64,000 nt of DNA from Cellulomonas chitinilytica (GCF_016862675.1 NZ_BONK01000009.1:1-64000); one strand, 5' to 3'. Positions 44,064-54,110 are shown, counted from the stretch's first letter. Notes: a model not told the origin generated them from the sequence alone. Numbers and translations: made by a program.

Positions 44064-45415
44064 GCCCGAACGGGGTCGAGGAGCTGGCTGCGGTCGGCAC
44101 GACGAGCGCCGAGGCGTTCGCGCGGGCCCAGGCCGTGATCCCCGGTGGGGTGAACTCCCCGGTGCGGGCATTCGGGTCGGTCGGCGGCACGCCGCCGTTC
44201 ATCGCCTCCGCACGCGGCGCGTACGTCACCGACGTCGACGGGCACGAGTACGTGGACCTCGTCGGGTCGTGGGGTCCGGCGCTCCTGGGGCACGCGCACC
44301 CCGAGGTCGTCGCCGCCGTGCAGGACGCCGCCGCGCGCGGGCTGAGCTTCGGCGCCCCCACGGTCGCCGAGGTGGAGCTCGTCAACGAGATCCGGCACCG
44401 CCTCCCCGCCGCCGAGAAGGTCCGCCTGGTGTCGACGGGCACCGAGGCGACGATGACCGCGCTGCGGCTGGCCCGCGCGTTCACGGGCCGCGACCTCGTC
44501 GTGAAGTTCGCCGGCTGCTACCACGGGCACGTCGACGCGCTGCTGGCGTCCGCCGGCTCCGGGGTCGCGACGCTCGGGCTGCCCGACTCGGCGGGCGTCT
44601 CCGCCGCGGTCGCCGCCGAGACGATCGTGCTGCCGTACAACGACGTCGCCGCCGTCGAGCAGGCGTTCGCCACGCACGGCGACCGGATCGCCGCCGTCAT
44701 CACCGAGGCCGCGCCCGCGAACATGGGCGTCGTGCCGCCGCTGCCGGGGTTCAACGCGACCCTGCGCCGCCTGACGATCGAGCACGGCGCGCTGCTCGTC
44801 CAGGACGAGGTGCTCACCGGGTTCCGGGTCGGGTACTCCGGCTGGTGGGGGCTCGAGGGCCTGCGCGAGGGCTGGGCCGCGGACCTGTTCACGTTCGGCA
44901 AGGTCATCGGCGGCGGTCTGCCTGTCGCGGCCGTCGGCGGGCGTCGGGACGTCATGAACCAGCTCGCCCCCGTCGGGCCCGTCTACCAGGCCGGCACGCT
45001 GTCCGGGAACCCGGTCGCCACCGCGGCGGGCCTGGCGACGCTGCGGCTCGCCGACGCGTCGGTGTACGCGCAGGTCGACGCCGTGTCCGCGCAGCTGCGG
45101 ACCGAGATCTCGTCCGCCCTGGCCGCCGAGGACCTGCCGCACGCCGTCCAGTGGGCCGGGAACCTGTTCAGCACCTTCTTCGGTGCCGCCGGGGCCGCCG
45201 GTGCACGGGACTACGCGACGGTGCTCACCACCGAGTCGTGGCGGTACGCGCCGTTCCACCGCGCCCTGCTCGAGGCCGGGGTGTACGCGCCGCCGTCGCC
45301 GTTCGAGGCGTGGTTCGTGTCCGCCGCGCACGACGACGCCGCCGTGGACCGGATCGTGTCGGCGCTGCCGGCCGCCGCGAGGGCCGCAGCCGAGGCGCCC
45401 CAGCCGGGAGCCTGA
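44060..45415 (+). CDS. hemL: Glutamate-1-semialdehyde 2,1-aminomutase
   Basis: A 451-residue PLP enzyme that makes 5-aminolaevulinate. Signatures [31 protein letters not shown] and the PLP Lys281 in [13 protein letters not shown] are intact. It works directly on the HemA product. The chosen ATG overlaps the hemB stop (ATGA) and is preceded by GGAGGAG; a start 21 bases upstream exists but lies within hemB. Last gene of the hem operon. Confidence 0.96.
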   Translation: MSPNGVEELAAVGTTSAEAFARAQAVIPGGVNSPVRAFGSVGGTPPFIASARGAYVTDVDGHEYVDLVGSWGPALLGHAHPEVVAAVQDAAARGLSFGAPTVAEVELVNEIRHRLPAAEKVRLVSTGTEATMTALRLARAFTGRDLVVKFAGCYHGHVDALLASAGSGVATLGLPDSAGVSAAVAAETIVLPYNDVAAVEQAFATHGDRIAAVITEAAPANMGVVPPLPGFNATLRRLTIEHGALLVQDEVLTGFRVGYSGWWGLEGLREGWAADLFTFGKVIGGGLPVAAVGGRRDVMNQLAPVGPVYQAGTLSGNPVATAAGLATLRLADASVYAQVDAVSAQLRTEISSALAAEDLPHAVQWAGNLFSTFFGAAGAAGARDYATVLTTESWRYAPFHRALLEAGVYAPPSPFEAWFVSAAHDDAAVDRIVSALPAAARAAAEAPQPGA

Positions 45416-45427
45416 GCCGGGCGGCCT

Positions 45428-45455
45428 CGCGCCGTCTCGGTCACCGGGCGGCGCG
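45428..45455. terminator. Weak hairpin after hemL
   Basis: CGCGCCG and CGGCGCG arms around a 14-base loop, 12 bases after the hemL stop and abutting the end of the convergent small gene. A possible shared terminator. Confidence 0.35.
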
Positions 45456-45457
45456 CG

Positions 45458-45691
45458 TCAGGCCAGGGTCGGCGGGTCCGTCTCGGTGCTGGGCGCGGGC
45501 CGCGGGAAGGGCACGGCGGGCGTCGGCGTCCACATCGGCGGCCCGAGCACGAGCTCCGCGAGCCCGAAGAACGCCGCCGCGCGTCCACGCTCGGCCGCGA
45601 CGGTCAGCGGCTCGATGCGCTCGTTCCAGGTGCCGGCACCCGGCCGCGGGGTCCGCTCGTCGCGGGGTCGTTCCGGATCGCGTCCGCCCAT
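45458..45691 (-). CDS. Small hypothetical protein
   Basis: A 77-residue protein, N-terminal part charged, then WNERIEPLTVAAERGRAAAFFGLAELVLG, shown in two parts (WNERIEPLTVAAERG and RAAAFFGLAELVLG), and a Pro-rich tail. The amphipathic central helix suggests a real gene rather than random reading frame, but I recognise no family. ATG start. It stands alone between hemL and the TauE permease gene. Confidence 0.5.
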   Translation of the reverse strand: MGGRDPERPRDERTPRPGAGTWNERIEPLTVAAERGRAAAFFGLAELVLGPPMWTPTPAVPFPRPAPSTETDPPTLA

Positions 45692-45858
45692 GTCCCCGCC
45701 TCCCCGTCGCCGTCGCCGGTGCGCCGTCGCCGGCCTTCGTGGCCGGTCGCCGCGTCAGAGTATGGAGGACGGAGCGGTCGGATGCGACATTTCGGGCGCG
45801 TCGCCTCGTCCGGGGTTCCCGGTCCGCGCCGCCGGTCGGGCGTGCGGCGGGTGCGAGG

Positions 45859-46827
45859 TCAGGCGGTCGGGGTCGCGACCGGGGCGGCGGTCTCGTCGTC
45901 GAGCTCGGCGAGGTCGGTCGTGAGCGCCTGGGCGGCCTCACGCTCGACGGCCCGCTCGGCGCGGTAGGCCCGGACCGACCACGCGATCGCAGCGATCCAC
46001 ACGAGGGCCAGCGCACCGAGGATCAGCCCCTCGGCCGGGGTGCCCTTGAGCCCGACGGCGTCGCTGCGGACGAGCGTGCGGGTGTTGGTGAGGACGATGA
46101 TCCCGCCGACGGCCGACCCGAGGATGCGCGGCGGCAGGTGGCGCACGAGCCAGGCGGCGAGCGGGGCGGCCGCGATGCCGCCGATGAGGAGCGCCGCGAC
46201 CCACACGAAGTCGATGCCCTGCGAGCCGAGGGTGAGGAGGAACCCGAGGCTGGCGGCGAGGGCGACGAGGAACTCGCTGGTGTCGATGGAGCCGATGACC
46301 TTGCGGGGCTCGAGCCGGCCGCTCGCGAGCAGGGCGGGCGTGCCGACGGGTCCCCAGCCGCCGCCCCCGGTGGCGTCGACGAACCCGGCGACGAGGCCGA
46401 GCGGGGCGAGGAAGCGCTTGCGCAGAGGCAGGTGGAGACGGTCCTTGCGCAGCCCGAAGAGCGTGAACCGCACGAGGATGTAGACGCCGAGCGCGAGCAG
46501 CACGGTCGACATGAGGGGTGCTGCGGCGTCGGTCGCGAGGCGGGACAGGACGGTCGCGCCGAGGAACGAGCCGATCGCGCCGGGGACGCCGACGCGCAGC
46601 ACGACCTTCCAGTCGACGTTCCCGAACTTCCAGTGCGAGATGCCGGAGACGAGCGTGGTGCCGATCTCGGACAGGTGCACGGTGGCGGACGCGGCGGCGG
46701 GGTTGGTGCCGATGGCCAGCAGGAGCGTGGACGAGGTGACCCCGTAGGCCATGCCGAGGCTGCCGTCCACGAGCTGGGCGGCGAACCCGACGAGGGCGAG
46801 CAGGATCAGAGCGGGCACGGGAACCAC
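45859..46827 (-). CDS. TauE/SafE-family permease
   Basis: A 322-residue protein with about eight membrane helices and the family motifs GFAAQLVDGSLGMAYG in the first helix and FVDATGGGGWGPVGTPALL at the start of the second repeat. Members export sulfite, sulfoacetate or similar anions, or take up sulfur compounds. The divergent-side neighbour is an Rrf2 regulator in the same direction, which may control it. GTG start, weak ribosome site. Confidence 0.9.
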   Translation of the reverse strand: MVPVPALILLALVGFAAQLVDGSLGMAYGVTSSTLLLAIGTNPAAASATVHLSEIGTTLVSGISHWKFGNVDWKVVLRVGVPGAIGSFLGATVLSRLATDAAAPLMSTVLLALGVYILVRFTLFGLRKDRLHLPLRKRFLAPLGLVAGFVDATGGGGWGPVGTPALLASGRLEPRKVIGSIDTSEFLVALAASLGFLLTLGSQGIDFVWVAALLIGGIAAAPLAAWLVRHLPPRILGSAVGGIIVLTNTRTLVRSDAVGLKGTPAEGLILGALALVWIAAIAWSVRAYRAERAVEREAAQALTTDLAELDDETAAPVATPTA

Positions 46828-46891
46828 CAGGCGCAGGGGACGAGAGCAATTGATCGATAATTCCGACCAGCTTGCTCCCGATACAAGTGCC

Positions 46892-46908
46892 GTCTCGTCA
46901 GTCGAGAC
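46892..46908 (-). terminator. Small hairpin after the Rrf2 gene
   Basis: GTCTCG-tcagt-CGAGAC, 25 bases after the Rrf2 stop and 65 bases before the TauE start. Six-base stem only; may be a weak terminator. Confidence 0.35.
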
Positions 46909-46932
46909 CCGAGTTCACGATCCGGACACCCG

Positions 46933-47391
46933 TCAGGGGTTGTCCCACGCCCCCACGGTGGCCGCGAGCGCCTTGACGTGGTCGGGCAGCTCGCCCGCGA
47001 CGAGGCTCGCGAGCGTCACCTCGTCGAGCACGGACCGCACGGACGTGCGCAGCGCGACCCACACGTCGAGCAGCGACGCCGCCGACCCGTCGTACGACAG
47101 GCTCGGCGGGCGCTCGTCGCGCACCGTGACGAGCGGGCCGTCGACGGCCCGGATCACCTCGGCCAGGCTCACCGACCCGGCGGCGCGGGCGAGCCGGTAC
47201 CCGCCCGACCTCCCGCGCACGCTCACGACGATGCCGGCGCGGCGCAGGTCGCCGAGGATGCGCTCGAGGAAGGCCGTCGGGATGTCCTGGCCCTGGGCCA
47301 GGATCTCGGCCGGCACGGGGTCGCCGTGGGGGCTCGCGGCGAGCTCGGCGCACGCCCGCACCGCGTAGTCGGCCTTCGCTGAGACGCGCAT
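46933..47391 (-). CDS. Rrf2-family transcriptional regulator
   Basis: A 152-residue winged-helix regulator: MRVSAKADYAVRACAEL opens the protein, the recognition helix lies in IPTAFLERILGDLRRAGIV, and the wing is SVRGRSGGYRLAR. The cluster Cys residues of IscR/NsrR are absent, so it is not an Fe-S sensor of that type. The start is set at the ATG giving MRVSAK, the usual Rrf2 N-terminus: GACAAT lies 7 bases before it, overlapping an alternative ATG 9 bases upstream. It may control the adjacent TauE permease (sulfur metabolism, CymR-like). Divergent from csoR. Confidence 0.88.
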   Translation of the reverse strand: MRVSAKADYAVRACAELAASPHGDPVPAEILAQGQDIPTAFLERILGDLRRAGIVVSVRGRSGGYRLARAAGSVSLAEVIRAVDGPLVTVRDERPPSLSYDGSAASLLDVWVALRTSVRSVLDEVTLASLVAGELPDHVKALAATVGAWDNP

Positions 47392-47423
47392 GGCGCTCAT
47401 TGTCCACCAAGTGGGACGACGGA

Positions 47424-47443
47424 ATACCCCCTAGGGGTATGCT
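47424..47443 (+). promoter_or_regulatory. CsoR operator overlapping the csoR -10 box
   Basis: ATACCCCCTAGGGGTAT (47424-47440) is a near-perfect CsoR box. Its right end overlaps TATGCT (47438-47443), which lies 6 bases before the csoR GTG. Apo-CsoR bound here would block the promoter; Cu(I) would release it, inducing csoR-copZ-copA. Confidence 0.85.
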
Positions 47444-47449
47444 GTTCGA

Positions 47450-47758
47450 GTGAGCATGACGAGCGACCACGAGCACGCACCCGGCTACGACGCCGCCAAG
47501 GAGGACTACCTCAAGCGGCTGCGCCGGATCGAGGGCCAGGTGCGGGGCATCGCGCGCATGGTCGACGAGGACACCTACTGCATCGACGTCCTCACCCAGA
47601 TCTCGGCCGTCACCAAGGCGCTGCAGGCCGTGAGCATCGGCCTCGTCGAGGACCACCTGGGCCACTGCGTCGTCGACGCCGCCCGCCGGTCGCCCGAGGA
47701 GGGCTCCGCGAAGGTCCGCGAGGCCGCCGACGCCATCGCCCGCCTCGTCCGCAGCTGA
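47450..47758 (+). CDS. csoR: Copper-sensing repressor CsoR
   Basis: A 102-residue DUF156 repressor. The Cu(I) ligands follow the C-x24-H-x3-C rule: Cys44, His69, Cys73. LKRLRRIEGQVRGIARMV is the DNA-binding helix. It releases its operator when it binds Cu(I). Start is GTG (or the ATG two codons later); the -10 spacing supports leaderless initiation at the GTG. First gene of the copper-efflux operon. Confidence 0.95.
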   Translation: MSMTSDHEHAPGYDAAKEDYLKRLRRIEGQVRGIARMVDEDTYCIDVLTQISAVTKALQAVSIGLVEDHLGHCVVDAARRSPEEGSAKVREAADAIARLVRS

Positions 47759-47780
47759 ACCCCACCCGAGGAGCACCCTG

Positions 47781-48014
47781 ATGTCCCAGACCACCACGTT
47801 CGGCGTCGACGGCATGACCTGCGGCCACTGCGTGCACGCCGTCACCACCGAGCTGTCCGACCTGCCCGGCGTCACCGACGTCGCCGTCGACCTCGTCGTC
47901 GGCGGCTCGTCCACCGTGTCCGTCACGTCCGAGGCACCGCTCGCCGACGACGCCGTCGCGGCCGCCGTCGTCGAGGCCGGCTACGCCGTCACCCCCCGGC
48001 GGTCGCTGCTGTGA
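47781..48014 (+). CDS. copZ: Copper chaperone CopZ (HMA domain)
   Basis: A 77-residue heavy-metal-associated domain with GMTCGHC, the Cu(I)-binding Cys pair, and the beta-alpha-beta pattern GVTDVAVDL / VVEAGYAV. It hands copper to CopA, with whose start codon its stop overlaps by four bases. An AGGAG-type ribosome site precedes the ATG. Confidence 0.95.
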   Translation: MSQTTTFGVDGMTCGHCVHAVTTELSDLPGVTDVAVDLVVGGSSTVSVTSEAPLADDAVAAAVVEAGYAVTPRRSLL

Positions 48015-50497
48015 CCACCCGCGCCCCGGATGCCCCGGTCGTCGTCGACCTCGCCGTGGAGGGCATGACGTGCGCGTCGTGCGTCGCACGCGTCGAGAAG
48101 CGGCTCGGCCAGGTGCCGGGCGCGACCGCCACGGTCAACCTCGCGCTCGAACGGGCGCACGTGGAGCTGGTCCCGTCCGGAGAGGACGGCGCGCTGGCGG
48201 ACGACGACGCCCTCGTGGCCGCCGTCCGGCGCGCGGGGTACGACGCGACGGTGCTGTCGTCGCGCCGCCCCGCCCCCGCCGCGACCGTCCTCGACCACGG
48301 GGCCCACCACCACGACGCCGCGCACGACGACGGCCACCACGGCATGGACCCCGTCGAGCACGCCCTGTCCGGGCACTCGATGGCGCCCGGGCACGACATG
48401 GACGCCGACGAGGACACGTCCGCGCCGACCGACGCGCGCGGCGCCGAGCTGCGGGCACGGCTGCGGGTGTCGGCCGTGCTGACCGTCCCGGTGCTGCTGC
48501 TGTCGATGGTCCCGGCGCTGCAGTTCACCGGCTGGCAGTGGGTCGTCGCCGCGGCGGCCCTGCCGGTCGCCGCGTGGGCCGCGTGGCCGTTCCACCGGGC
48601 GGCCCTGCGCGCGGCCCGCCACGGGGCGTCCACCATGGACACACTTGTGTCCATCGGGATCGTCGCCGCGACGGGCTGGTCGCTGTGGGCGCTGCTGCTC
48701 GGCGGTGCCGGTGAGCTCGGCACGACGATGACCCCCACGCTGGTCCCGGCGACCGGCATGGAAGGCACGGTGCCGGAGCTGTACTTCGAGGTCGCGGCCG
48801 TCGTCACGACCTTCCTGCTCGCCGGCCGGTACGCCGAGCACCGGTCCCGCCGGCGGGCCGGCGACGCCCTGCGGGCGCTGCTCGACCTCGGTGCGAAGGA
48901 CGTCGCGCTGCTGGTCACCGGCCCGGACGGGGTCCGCACCGAGCAGCGCGTGCCCGTGGACCGGCTCGGGGTCGGCGACGAGTTCGCCGTGCGGCCCGGC
49001 GAGAAGGTCGCGACCGACGGGGTCGTCGTGTCCGGGACGAGCGCCGTCGACGCGTCGCTGCTCACGGGCGAGCCCGTGCCGGTCGACGTCGGCCCCGGCG
49101 ACGAGGTCACCGGCGCGACGATCAACACGTCGGGCGCGCTCGTCGTCCGTGCCACACGCGTCGGCGAGGAGACCCGGCTCGCGCAGATCGGCCGCCTCGT
49201 CGCCGCCGCCCAGACCGGCAAGGCGCCGGTGCAGCGGCTCGCCGACCGCATCTCGGCCGTGTTCGTGCCGGTGGTCCTGGTGCTCGCGAGCCTGACGTTC
49301 GTCGTCTGGCTGCTGTCGGGCAACGGCACGCAGGCCGCGTTCACCGCCGCCGTCGCGGTCCTCATCATCGCCTGCCCCTGCGCGCTGGGCCTCGCGACGC
49401 CGACCGCCCTCCTGGTCGGCACCGGCCGTGGTGCGCAGCTCGGCATCCTCATCAAGGGCCCCGAGGTGCTCGAGCAGACCCGCACGGTCGACACCGTGGT
49501 GCTCGACAAGACCGGCACCGTGACCGAGGGCCGGATGGCGCTCGTCGACGTGCTGCCCGTCGACGGGACGCCGCGCGACGACGTGCTGCGGTTCGCGGCG
49601 GCCGTCGAGCAGCTCGCGGAGCACCCGATCGCCCGCGCGATCGCGGCAGCCGTCCCGACGGGTGGCCGCGCGACGACCGAGGACGCGGTCGCCGTGGGCG
49701 CCGACGGCGTGGTCATCGGCTCGGACCAGGTGCACGACTTCCGCGCGGAGGCCGGTCACGGCGTGTCGGGCGTCGTCCGCGCGGCACACTCGGGCGTCGG
49801 CCTCGGCCGCCGGGTGCTCGTCGGGCGCCCGGCCTGGCTGGAGGCGCAGGGCGTCGCGACGGACGCGGCACGCGCCCCGTTCGACGACGCCGAGGCCGCC
49901 GGCGGCACCGCCGTGATGGTCGCGTGGGACGGCTCGGTGCGCGGCACGCTCGTGCTGCGCGACCCGGTGAAGGCGTCGTCCGCGGCGGCCGTCCGGGACC
50001 TGCGCGCCCTGGGCCTGCGACCGGTGCTTCTCACCGGTGACAACCGGGGCGCGGCGCTCACGGCGGCCGCCGAGGTCGGCATCGCCGACGACGACGTGAT
50101 CGCCCACGTGCTGCCCGCCGACAAGGTCACGGTCGTCGAGCGGCTGCGGGACGGGGGCGCCCGCGTCGCGATGGTCGGCGACGGCGTCAACGACGCGGCG
50201 GCGCTCGCGACGGCCGACCTGGGGCTCGCGATGGGCACGGGCACGGACGTCGCGATCGAGGCGTCCGACGTGACCCTCGTGCGCGGCGACCTGAGGTCCG
50301 CGGCGCAGGCGATCCGGCTGTCCCGTCGCACCCTGCGGGTGATCAAGCAGAACCTGTTCTGGGCGTTCGCGTACAACGTCGCGGCGATCCCGCTCGCGGC
50401 GCTCGGGCTGCTGAACCCAATGATCGCGGGCGCGGCGATGGCGTTCTCGTCCGTCCTCGTCGTCGGGAACTCCTTGCGGCTGCGCCGCTTCTCCTGA
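48011..50497 (+). CDS. copA: Cu(I)-exporting P1B-type ATPase
   Basis: An 828-residue copper pump. An N-terminal HMA domain holds GMTCASC (Cys21, Cys24); next comes a His/Met/Asp-rich segment (about 95-130: [17 protein letters not shown]) likely to bind metal. Transmembrane domain with CPC (Cys455, Cys457) defining P1B-1 specificity, actuator loop [10 protein letters not shown], phosphorylation site Asp499 in DKTGTVTEG, an HP motif (EHPIARAIA) and GDGVND (Asp724, Asp728). It expels Cu(I). GTG start, coupled to copZ. Confidence 0.96.
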   Translation: MTTRAPDAPVVVDLAVEGMTCASCVARVEKRLGQVPGATATVNLALERAHVELVPSGEDGALADDDALVAAVRRAGYDATVLSSRRPAPAATVLDHGAHHHDAAHDDGHHGMDPVEHALSGHSMAPGHDMDADEDTSAPTDARGAELRARLRVSAVLTVPVLLLSMVPALQFTGWQWVVAAAALPVAAWAAWPFHRAALRAARHGASTMDTLVSIGIVAATGWSLWALLLGGAGELGTTMTPTLVPATGMEGTVPELYFEVAAVVTTFLLAGRYAEHRSRRRAGDALRALLDLGAKDVALLVTGPDGVRTEQRVPVDRLGVGDEFAVRPGEKVATDGVVVSGTSAVDASLLTGEPVPVDVGPGDEVTGATINTSGALVVRATRVGEETRLAQIGRLVAAAQTGKAPVQRLADRISAVFVPVVLVLASLTFVVWLLSGNGTQAAFTAAVAVLIIACPCALGLATPTALLVGTGRGAQLGILIKGPEVLEQTRTVDTVVLDKTGTVTEGRMALVDVLPVDGTPRDDVLRFAAAVEQLAEHPIARAIAAAVPTGGRATTEDAVAVGADGVVIGSDQVHDFRAEAGHGVSGVVRAAHSGVGLGRRVLVGRPAWLEAQGVATDAARAPFDDAEAAGGTAVMVAWDGSVRGTLVLRDPVKASSAAAVRDLRALGLRPVLLTGDNRGAALTAAAEVGIADDDVIAHVLPADKVTVVERLRDGGARVAMVGDGVNDAAALATADLGLAMGTGTDVAIEASDVTLVRGDLRSAAQAIRLSRRTLRVIKQNLFWAFAYNVAAIPLAALGLLNPMIAGAAMAFSSVLVVGNSLRLRRFS

Positions 50498-50544
50498 CGG
50501 GCGTGGCGGCCCGGTGCCGGAGCGGTGACCATGGCGTCGTGACC

Positions 50545-51438
50545 ATGCACGACGACCAGGTCCATGTCGACGCCGCCACGGTGCGCACGCTGATCGACGA
50601 CCAGTTCCCCCGGTGGCGCGGTCTGGCCGTGTCCGAGCTGCGCACCGCCGCCACGGTCAACGCCGTCTTCCGCGTCGGTCCGGACCTCGTCGCGCGCTTC
50701 CCGCTCGACGCCCAGGATCCCGACCGTGCGCGCGCGTGGCTGCAGGACGAGGCCGACGCGGTGTCCGAGCTGGCACGCGCCGCGACGGTCCCGGTGCCGG
50801 AACCGGTCGCGCTCGGAGACCCCGGCCACGGCTACCCGCTGCCGTGGACCGTCCAGACGTGGCTGCCGGGCCACGACGCGACGGTGGAGGACCCCGCCGC
50901 CTCGGCGGCGTTCGCGCGCGACCTCGCCGCGTTCATCGGGTCGCTGCGCGCGGTGCCCACGCGAGGGCGGCGCTTCTCCGGCGCCGGGCGCGGCGGGCAC
51001 CTGCCCGACCACGACACGTGGCTCGAGGAGTGCTTCCGGCGCAGCGAGCGCCTGCTCGACGTGCCGCCCCTGCGTGCGCTCTGGGCGGAGCTGCGGCGGC
51101 TGCCTGAGGTCGACGCCGACGCGATGTGCCACGGCGACCTGACCCCGCCCAACGTGCTGGTGAGGGACGGCCGGCTGGCGGGTGTCGTCGACGGCGGCGG
51201 GTTCGGCCCGGCGGACCCGGCGCTCGACCTCGTCGGGGCGTGGCACCTGCTGGACGACGACCATCGAGAGGTCGTGCGGGACGCGCTCGGGTGCGGCGAC
51301 GTGCAGTGGCGCCGGGGCATGGCGTGGGCCTTCCAGCAGGCCATGGGACTGGTCTGGTACTACGTCGAGTCCAACCCGACGATGAGCTCCTGGGGCCGGC
51401 GCACCCTCGACCGGGTCGTGCGAGCAGCCCAGACCTGA
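50545..51438 (+). CDS. Aminoglycoside-phosphotransferase-like kinase
   Basis: A 297-residue APH-fold protein. The catalytic loop is CHGDLTPPNVLV (Asp198), and the metal-binding position that is normally DFG/IDFE reads VVDGGGFGPADPALDLV, with the Asp kept. N-lobe signals are weak but LVARFPLD places the ATP-binding Lys equivalent as Arg. Members phosphorylate aminoglycosides, macrolides or metabolites; the substrate here is unknown. Start taken as ATG; a GTG two codons earlier is equally possible. Confidence 0.85.
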   Translation: MHDDQVHVDAATVRTLIDDQFPRWRGLAVSELRTAATVNAVFRVGPDLVARFPLDAQDPDRARAWLQDEADAVSELARAATVPVPEPVALGDPGHGYPLPWTVQTWLPGHDATVEDPAASAAFARDLAAFIGSLRAVPTRGRRFSGAGRGGHLPDHDTWLEECFRRSERLLDVPPLRALWAELRRLPEVDADAMCHGDLTPPNVLVRDGRLAGVVDGGGFGPADPALDLVGAWHLLDDDHREVVRDALGCGDVQWRRGMAWAFQQAMGLVWYYVESNPTMSSWGRRTLDRVVRAAQT

Positions 51439-51471
51439 CCTGGCCGCTGCGCTCGGGGCCGGCGGGCGCGG

Positions 51472-52248
51472 TCAGTGGAAGCGGCGGCCCTCGTCGCGGC
51501 GGTAGGCCAGGACCGCCAGGGCGGCGAACAGGGCCGTCCAGGCCAGGATCACCACGAGCGCGCCCGCGTACGCCGGGTCGCCCGTGACCGCCTGGACGGC
51601 CAGGTCGCGGGCCGCGCGGGACGGCAGGAGCTTCGAGATCGCGTCGAGCCACGTCGGGAACATCTCCGGCGGCAGGAACAGCCCACCGGCGAACGCGAGC
51701 GGGAACAGGGTGGCCTGCACGACGGCGATGGCGGCCTTCGACGTGAGCCGGTACCCGATCGCGAGCCCGAGCAGCAGGAACGGCACGGCGACGACGGGCA
51801 CCATCACGAACGCCGCGAGCGCCCGCACAGGCGTGATCGTCGCAGCGGTGAGCAGCCAGCCGATCACCACGAGCGGCACGAGCGCGAAGTACGACCACAC
51901 GACCCCGTTGATGACCCGCCCGGCGAGCCGGGGCCCGGCACCGGCCGGGAGCGTCCGCAGGAACGGGTCGAACGGCATCGCCCGGTCCTCGGACACCCCG
52001 ACGCCGAACGAGAACAGGCACGTCGACATCACCGCGAACGTCCCGAGCTGCGCGACGGCGGCGGTCGCGGCGAGCGGGTCGTCGGCGACGGCCCGCTGCG
52101 GGACGACGAAGAACAGCAGCGCCAGCGCCGGGAACAGCAGGTTGCCGAGCACTGCGATGGGGATGCGGATCGTCTCGACGAACTGGAACCGGGCATGCAC
52201 CACGGCGAGCGTCCAGAACGGGCGCGGGCGGACGGTCAGGGTGCTCAT
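51472..52248 (-). CDS. ABC-2 type exporter permease
   Basis: A 258-residue permease with six membrane helices and the ABC-2 motif AGGLFLPPEMFPTWLDAISKLLPSR (in segments) in the last third, as in DrrB/NodJ-like drug exporters. ATG overlaps the ATPase stop by four bases. It is the membrane half of the exporter encoded with the preceding ATPase. Substrate unknown. Confidence 0.92.
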   Translation of the reverse strand: MSTLTVRPRPFWTLAVVHARFQFVETIRIPIAVLGNLLFPALALLFFVVPQRAVADDPLAATAAVAQLGTFAVMSTCLFSFGVGVSEDRAMPFDPFLRTLPAGAGPRLAGRVINGVVWSYFALVPLVVIGWLLTAATITPVRALAAFVMVPVVAVPFLLLGLAIGYRLTSKAAIAVVQATLFPLAFAGGLFLPPEMFPTWLDAISKLLPSRAARDLAVQAVTGDPAYAGALVVILAWTALFAALAVLAYRRDEGRRFH

Positions 52249-53177
52249 CGGGCGGCCTCCTCGACGGGCTGGTCCGGCGCGGTGACGCCGTCACGGGTGG
52301 TCAGGGTGAGGAACGCCTCCTCGAGGGACGCTCCCCGCATCTCGAGGTCGCGGAACGGCACGTCCTGCCGGACGAGGGCCCGCACGAACGCGTCGGCGTC
52401 GGACGCCAGCACGGTCCGCCGCACCCCGTCGCCGGACGGCGCACCGTCCTGCACGACGGACGCCCCGGGCAGCCCGTCGAGCCGCACGGACGCCGGCACG
52501 GTGAGCAGCACGCGGCGCAGCCCGACGAGCCCGAGCACGGCCGCCAGCGAGTCGTCGGCCAGCACACGTCCGCCCCCGACCACGACGACCCGGTCTGCGA
52601 GCGCCTCGATCTCCTCGAGGTAGTGGCTGGTGAGCACGACGGTCGCGCCGTCGGCGTGGTACTCCCGCAGCGCCTGCCACAGGACGTGCCGCGCCTCGAC
52701 GTCGAGCCCGGTGGTGGGCTCGTCGAGCAGCACGAGCCGCGGCCGCCCGACGAGCGCGAGCGCGACCGCGAGCCGGCGCCGCTGGCCGCCGGACAGTCCC
52801 CCGGTCTGCCGTCGGACGAGGTCCTCGAGCCCGAACCGGGCGAGCACCTCGGCGCGGGGCATGGGTGCCGGGTAGTGCCGGCCGACGAGGTCGACGACCT
52901 CGCCGACGGTGAGCGTGGGCGGCAGGCCCGTGTCCTGCGGGGTGGTGCCGAGCCCGATGCGTGACGCGGCGTCGCGCGGGTCGCCCCCGAACAGCCGGAC
53001 GACGCCGGAGTCGGGGCGGCGCAGGCCGCTGACCAGCGACAGCAGTGTCGTCTTGCCGGCGCCGTTCGGGCCGAGCAGCCCGACGAGCTCGCCCTCCTCG
53101 ACGCTGAGCGACACGTCGTCGAGCGCGACCACGGGCCCGAACGTCCGGGTGACGTTCGTCAGCGAGAGGACCGTCAT
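52245..53177 (-). CDS. ABC exporter ATP-binding protein
   Basis: A 310-residue ATPase of the DrrA/daunorubicin-resistance type. Walker A LLGPNGAGKTTLL, signature LSGGQRRRLAVALAL, Walker B LVLLDEPTTGLD and switch His in VVLTSHYLEEIEAL are intact. A C-terminal domain of about 90 residues is typical of this group. Overlaps both neighbours by four bases. Confidence 0.93.
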   Translation of the reverse strand: MTVLSLTNVTRTFGPVVALDDVSLSVEEGELVGLLGPNGAGKTTLLSLVSGLRRPDSGVVRLFGGDPRDAASRIGLGTTPQDTGLPPTLTVGEVVDLVGRHYPAPMPRAEVLARFGLEDLVRRQTGGLSGGQRRRLAVALALVGRPRLVLLDEPTTGLDVEARHVLWQALREYHADGATVVLTSHYLEEIEALADRVVVVGGGRVLADDSLAAVLGLVGLRRVLLTVPASVRLDGLPGASVVQDGAPSGDGVRRTVLASDADAFVRALVRQDVPFRDLEMRGASLEEAFLTLTTRDGVTAPDQPVEEAAR

Positions 53178-53470
53178 GACGCACCGCCGAGCACGGTCCG
53201 CAGGGTCGTCGTGTACTGCTCGAACGCGACCCGGCCGGCCCCCGTGAGCGCGACGTACGTGGCCGGTGTGCGTCCTTCGTGGGTCTTGGTGATCGTCACG
53301 TACCCCGCCTCCTCGAGCCGGCGCAGATGGGTGGACAGGTTGCCCGCGGTCATGTCGAGCAGCTTCTGCAGCCGCGGGAAGGCGATGCGGTCGTCGTGCG
53401 CGAGGCCCGCCAGGGTGGCGACGACCCGGAGGCGGGCCTGCGCGTGGATCACGGGGTCGAGCTCGGTCAT
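53174..53470 (-). CDS. Winged-helix (MarR/ArsR-like) repressor of the exporter operon
   Basis: A 98-residue regulator of the DNA-binding 'transcriptional regulator with HTH, DUF-type LmrA/PadR-like' class: VIHAQARLRVVATLA, DMTAGNLSTHLRRLEEAGYVTI (recognition helix) and wing KTHEGRTPATYVAL. It lies inside the operon between a membrane protein and the ATPase and probably controls it through the palindrome upstream of the operon. Confidence 0.88.
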   Translation of the reverse strand: MTELDPVIHAQARLRVVATLAGLAHDDRIAFPRLQKLLDMTAGNLSTHLRRLEEAGYVTITKTHEGRTPATYVALTGAGRVAFEQYTTTLRTVLGGAS

Positions 53471-54090
53471 GGCGCCGCCCGGCCGCGGAGCGTCTCGACG
53501 ACGCCGGCGGCGAGCATCCCGCCGCCGCCCGCGAGCGACAGCCACAGGTACGACCCGGGCAGCCCGGCGAAGGCGCTGGCCGCGCCGACGAGCGCGATCC
53601 ACGCGCCGAGCACGTACATGCCGGTCGCGTGCCACATGGCCCCGCCCGCGAGGTACAGCAGGCCGACGACGAGCGCGGCGACGGAGTTCGCGGCGAGCCC
53701 GACGACCTCGTCGGACGCCCCTGCGGCGCCGAGCGCGCCGACGATCCAGCTCATCGCGAGGAACCCGACGAACCACGCCCACCCGTACAGGGCGCCCTGC
53801 CGGGCGCTGTCGCCGGTGATCCCCCGGGTGCGCCGGACGACGTGCACGATCGTCGTGACGACGGCCGCGACGCCGAGCGCTCCGGCGAGCACGGCGGCGG
53901 GCGCGGTCGGGCCGCCGTCGCCCTCCGCCGAGAGCCACATGCCGCCGTAGCCGACGAGCCAGGCGGCACCCCAGACGAGGAACAGCAGGGCGCTCGACGG
54001 CACCGTCTGCCGGGCGACGCGACGCTGCGCGCTGATGATCGACAGCGCCTCGGCCGCGCTGGCCGGGGCCGGGTCGGTCTCGTCGTCCAT
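53467..54090 (-). CDS. Membrane protein leading the HTH/ABC exporter operon
   Basis: A 207-residue protein: an N-terminal cytoplasmic helix (AEALSIISAQRRVARQTV) and about five membrane helices. I do not recognise the family beyond a recurring partner of small winged-helix regulators in actinobacteria. ATG start; its stop overlaps the regulator start. Function unknown. Confidence 0.8.
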   Translation of the reverse strand: MDDETDPAPASAAEALSIISAQRRVARQTVPSSALLFLVWGAAWLVGYGGMWLSAEGDGGPTAPAAVLAGALGVAAVVTTIVHVVRRTRGITGDSARQGALYGWAWFVGFLAMSWIVGALGAAGASDEVVGLAANSVAALVVGLLYLAGGAMWHATGMYVLGAWIALVGAASAFAGLPGSYLWLSLAGGGGMLAAGVVETLRGRAAP

Positions 54091-54110
54091 CGGGGTCGCC
54101 TCTCGTCTGG

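Noticed and set aside
46846..46932. Rrf2 operator in the AT-rich TauE upstream segment
   Set aside because: The sequence around caattgatcgataatt looks palindromic at first but the arms do not pair when aligned base by base.
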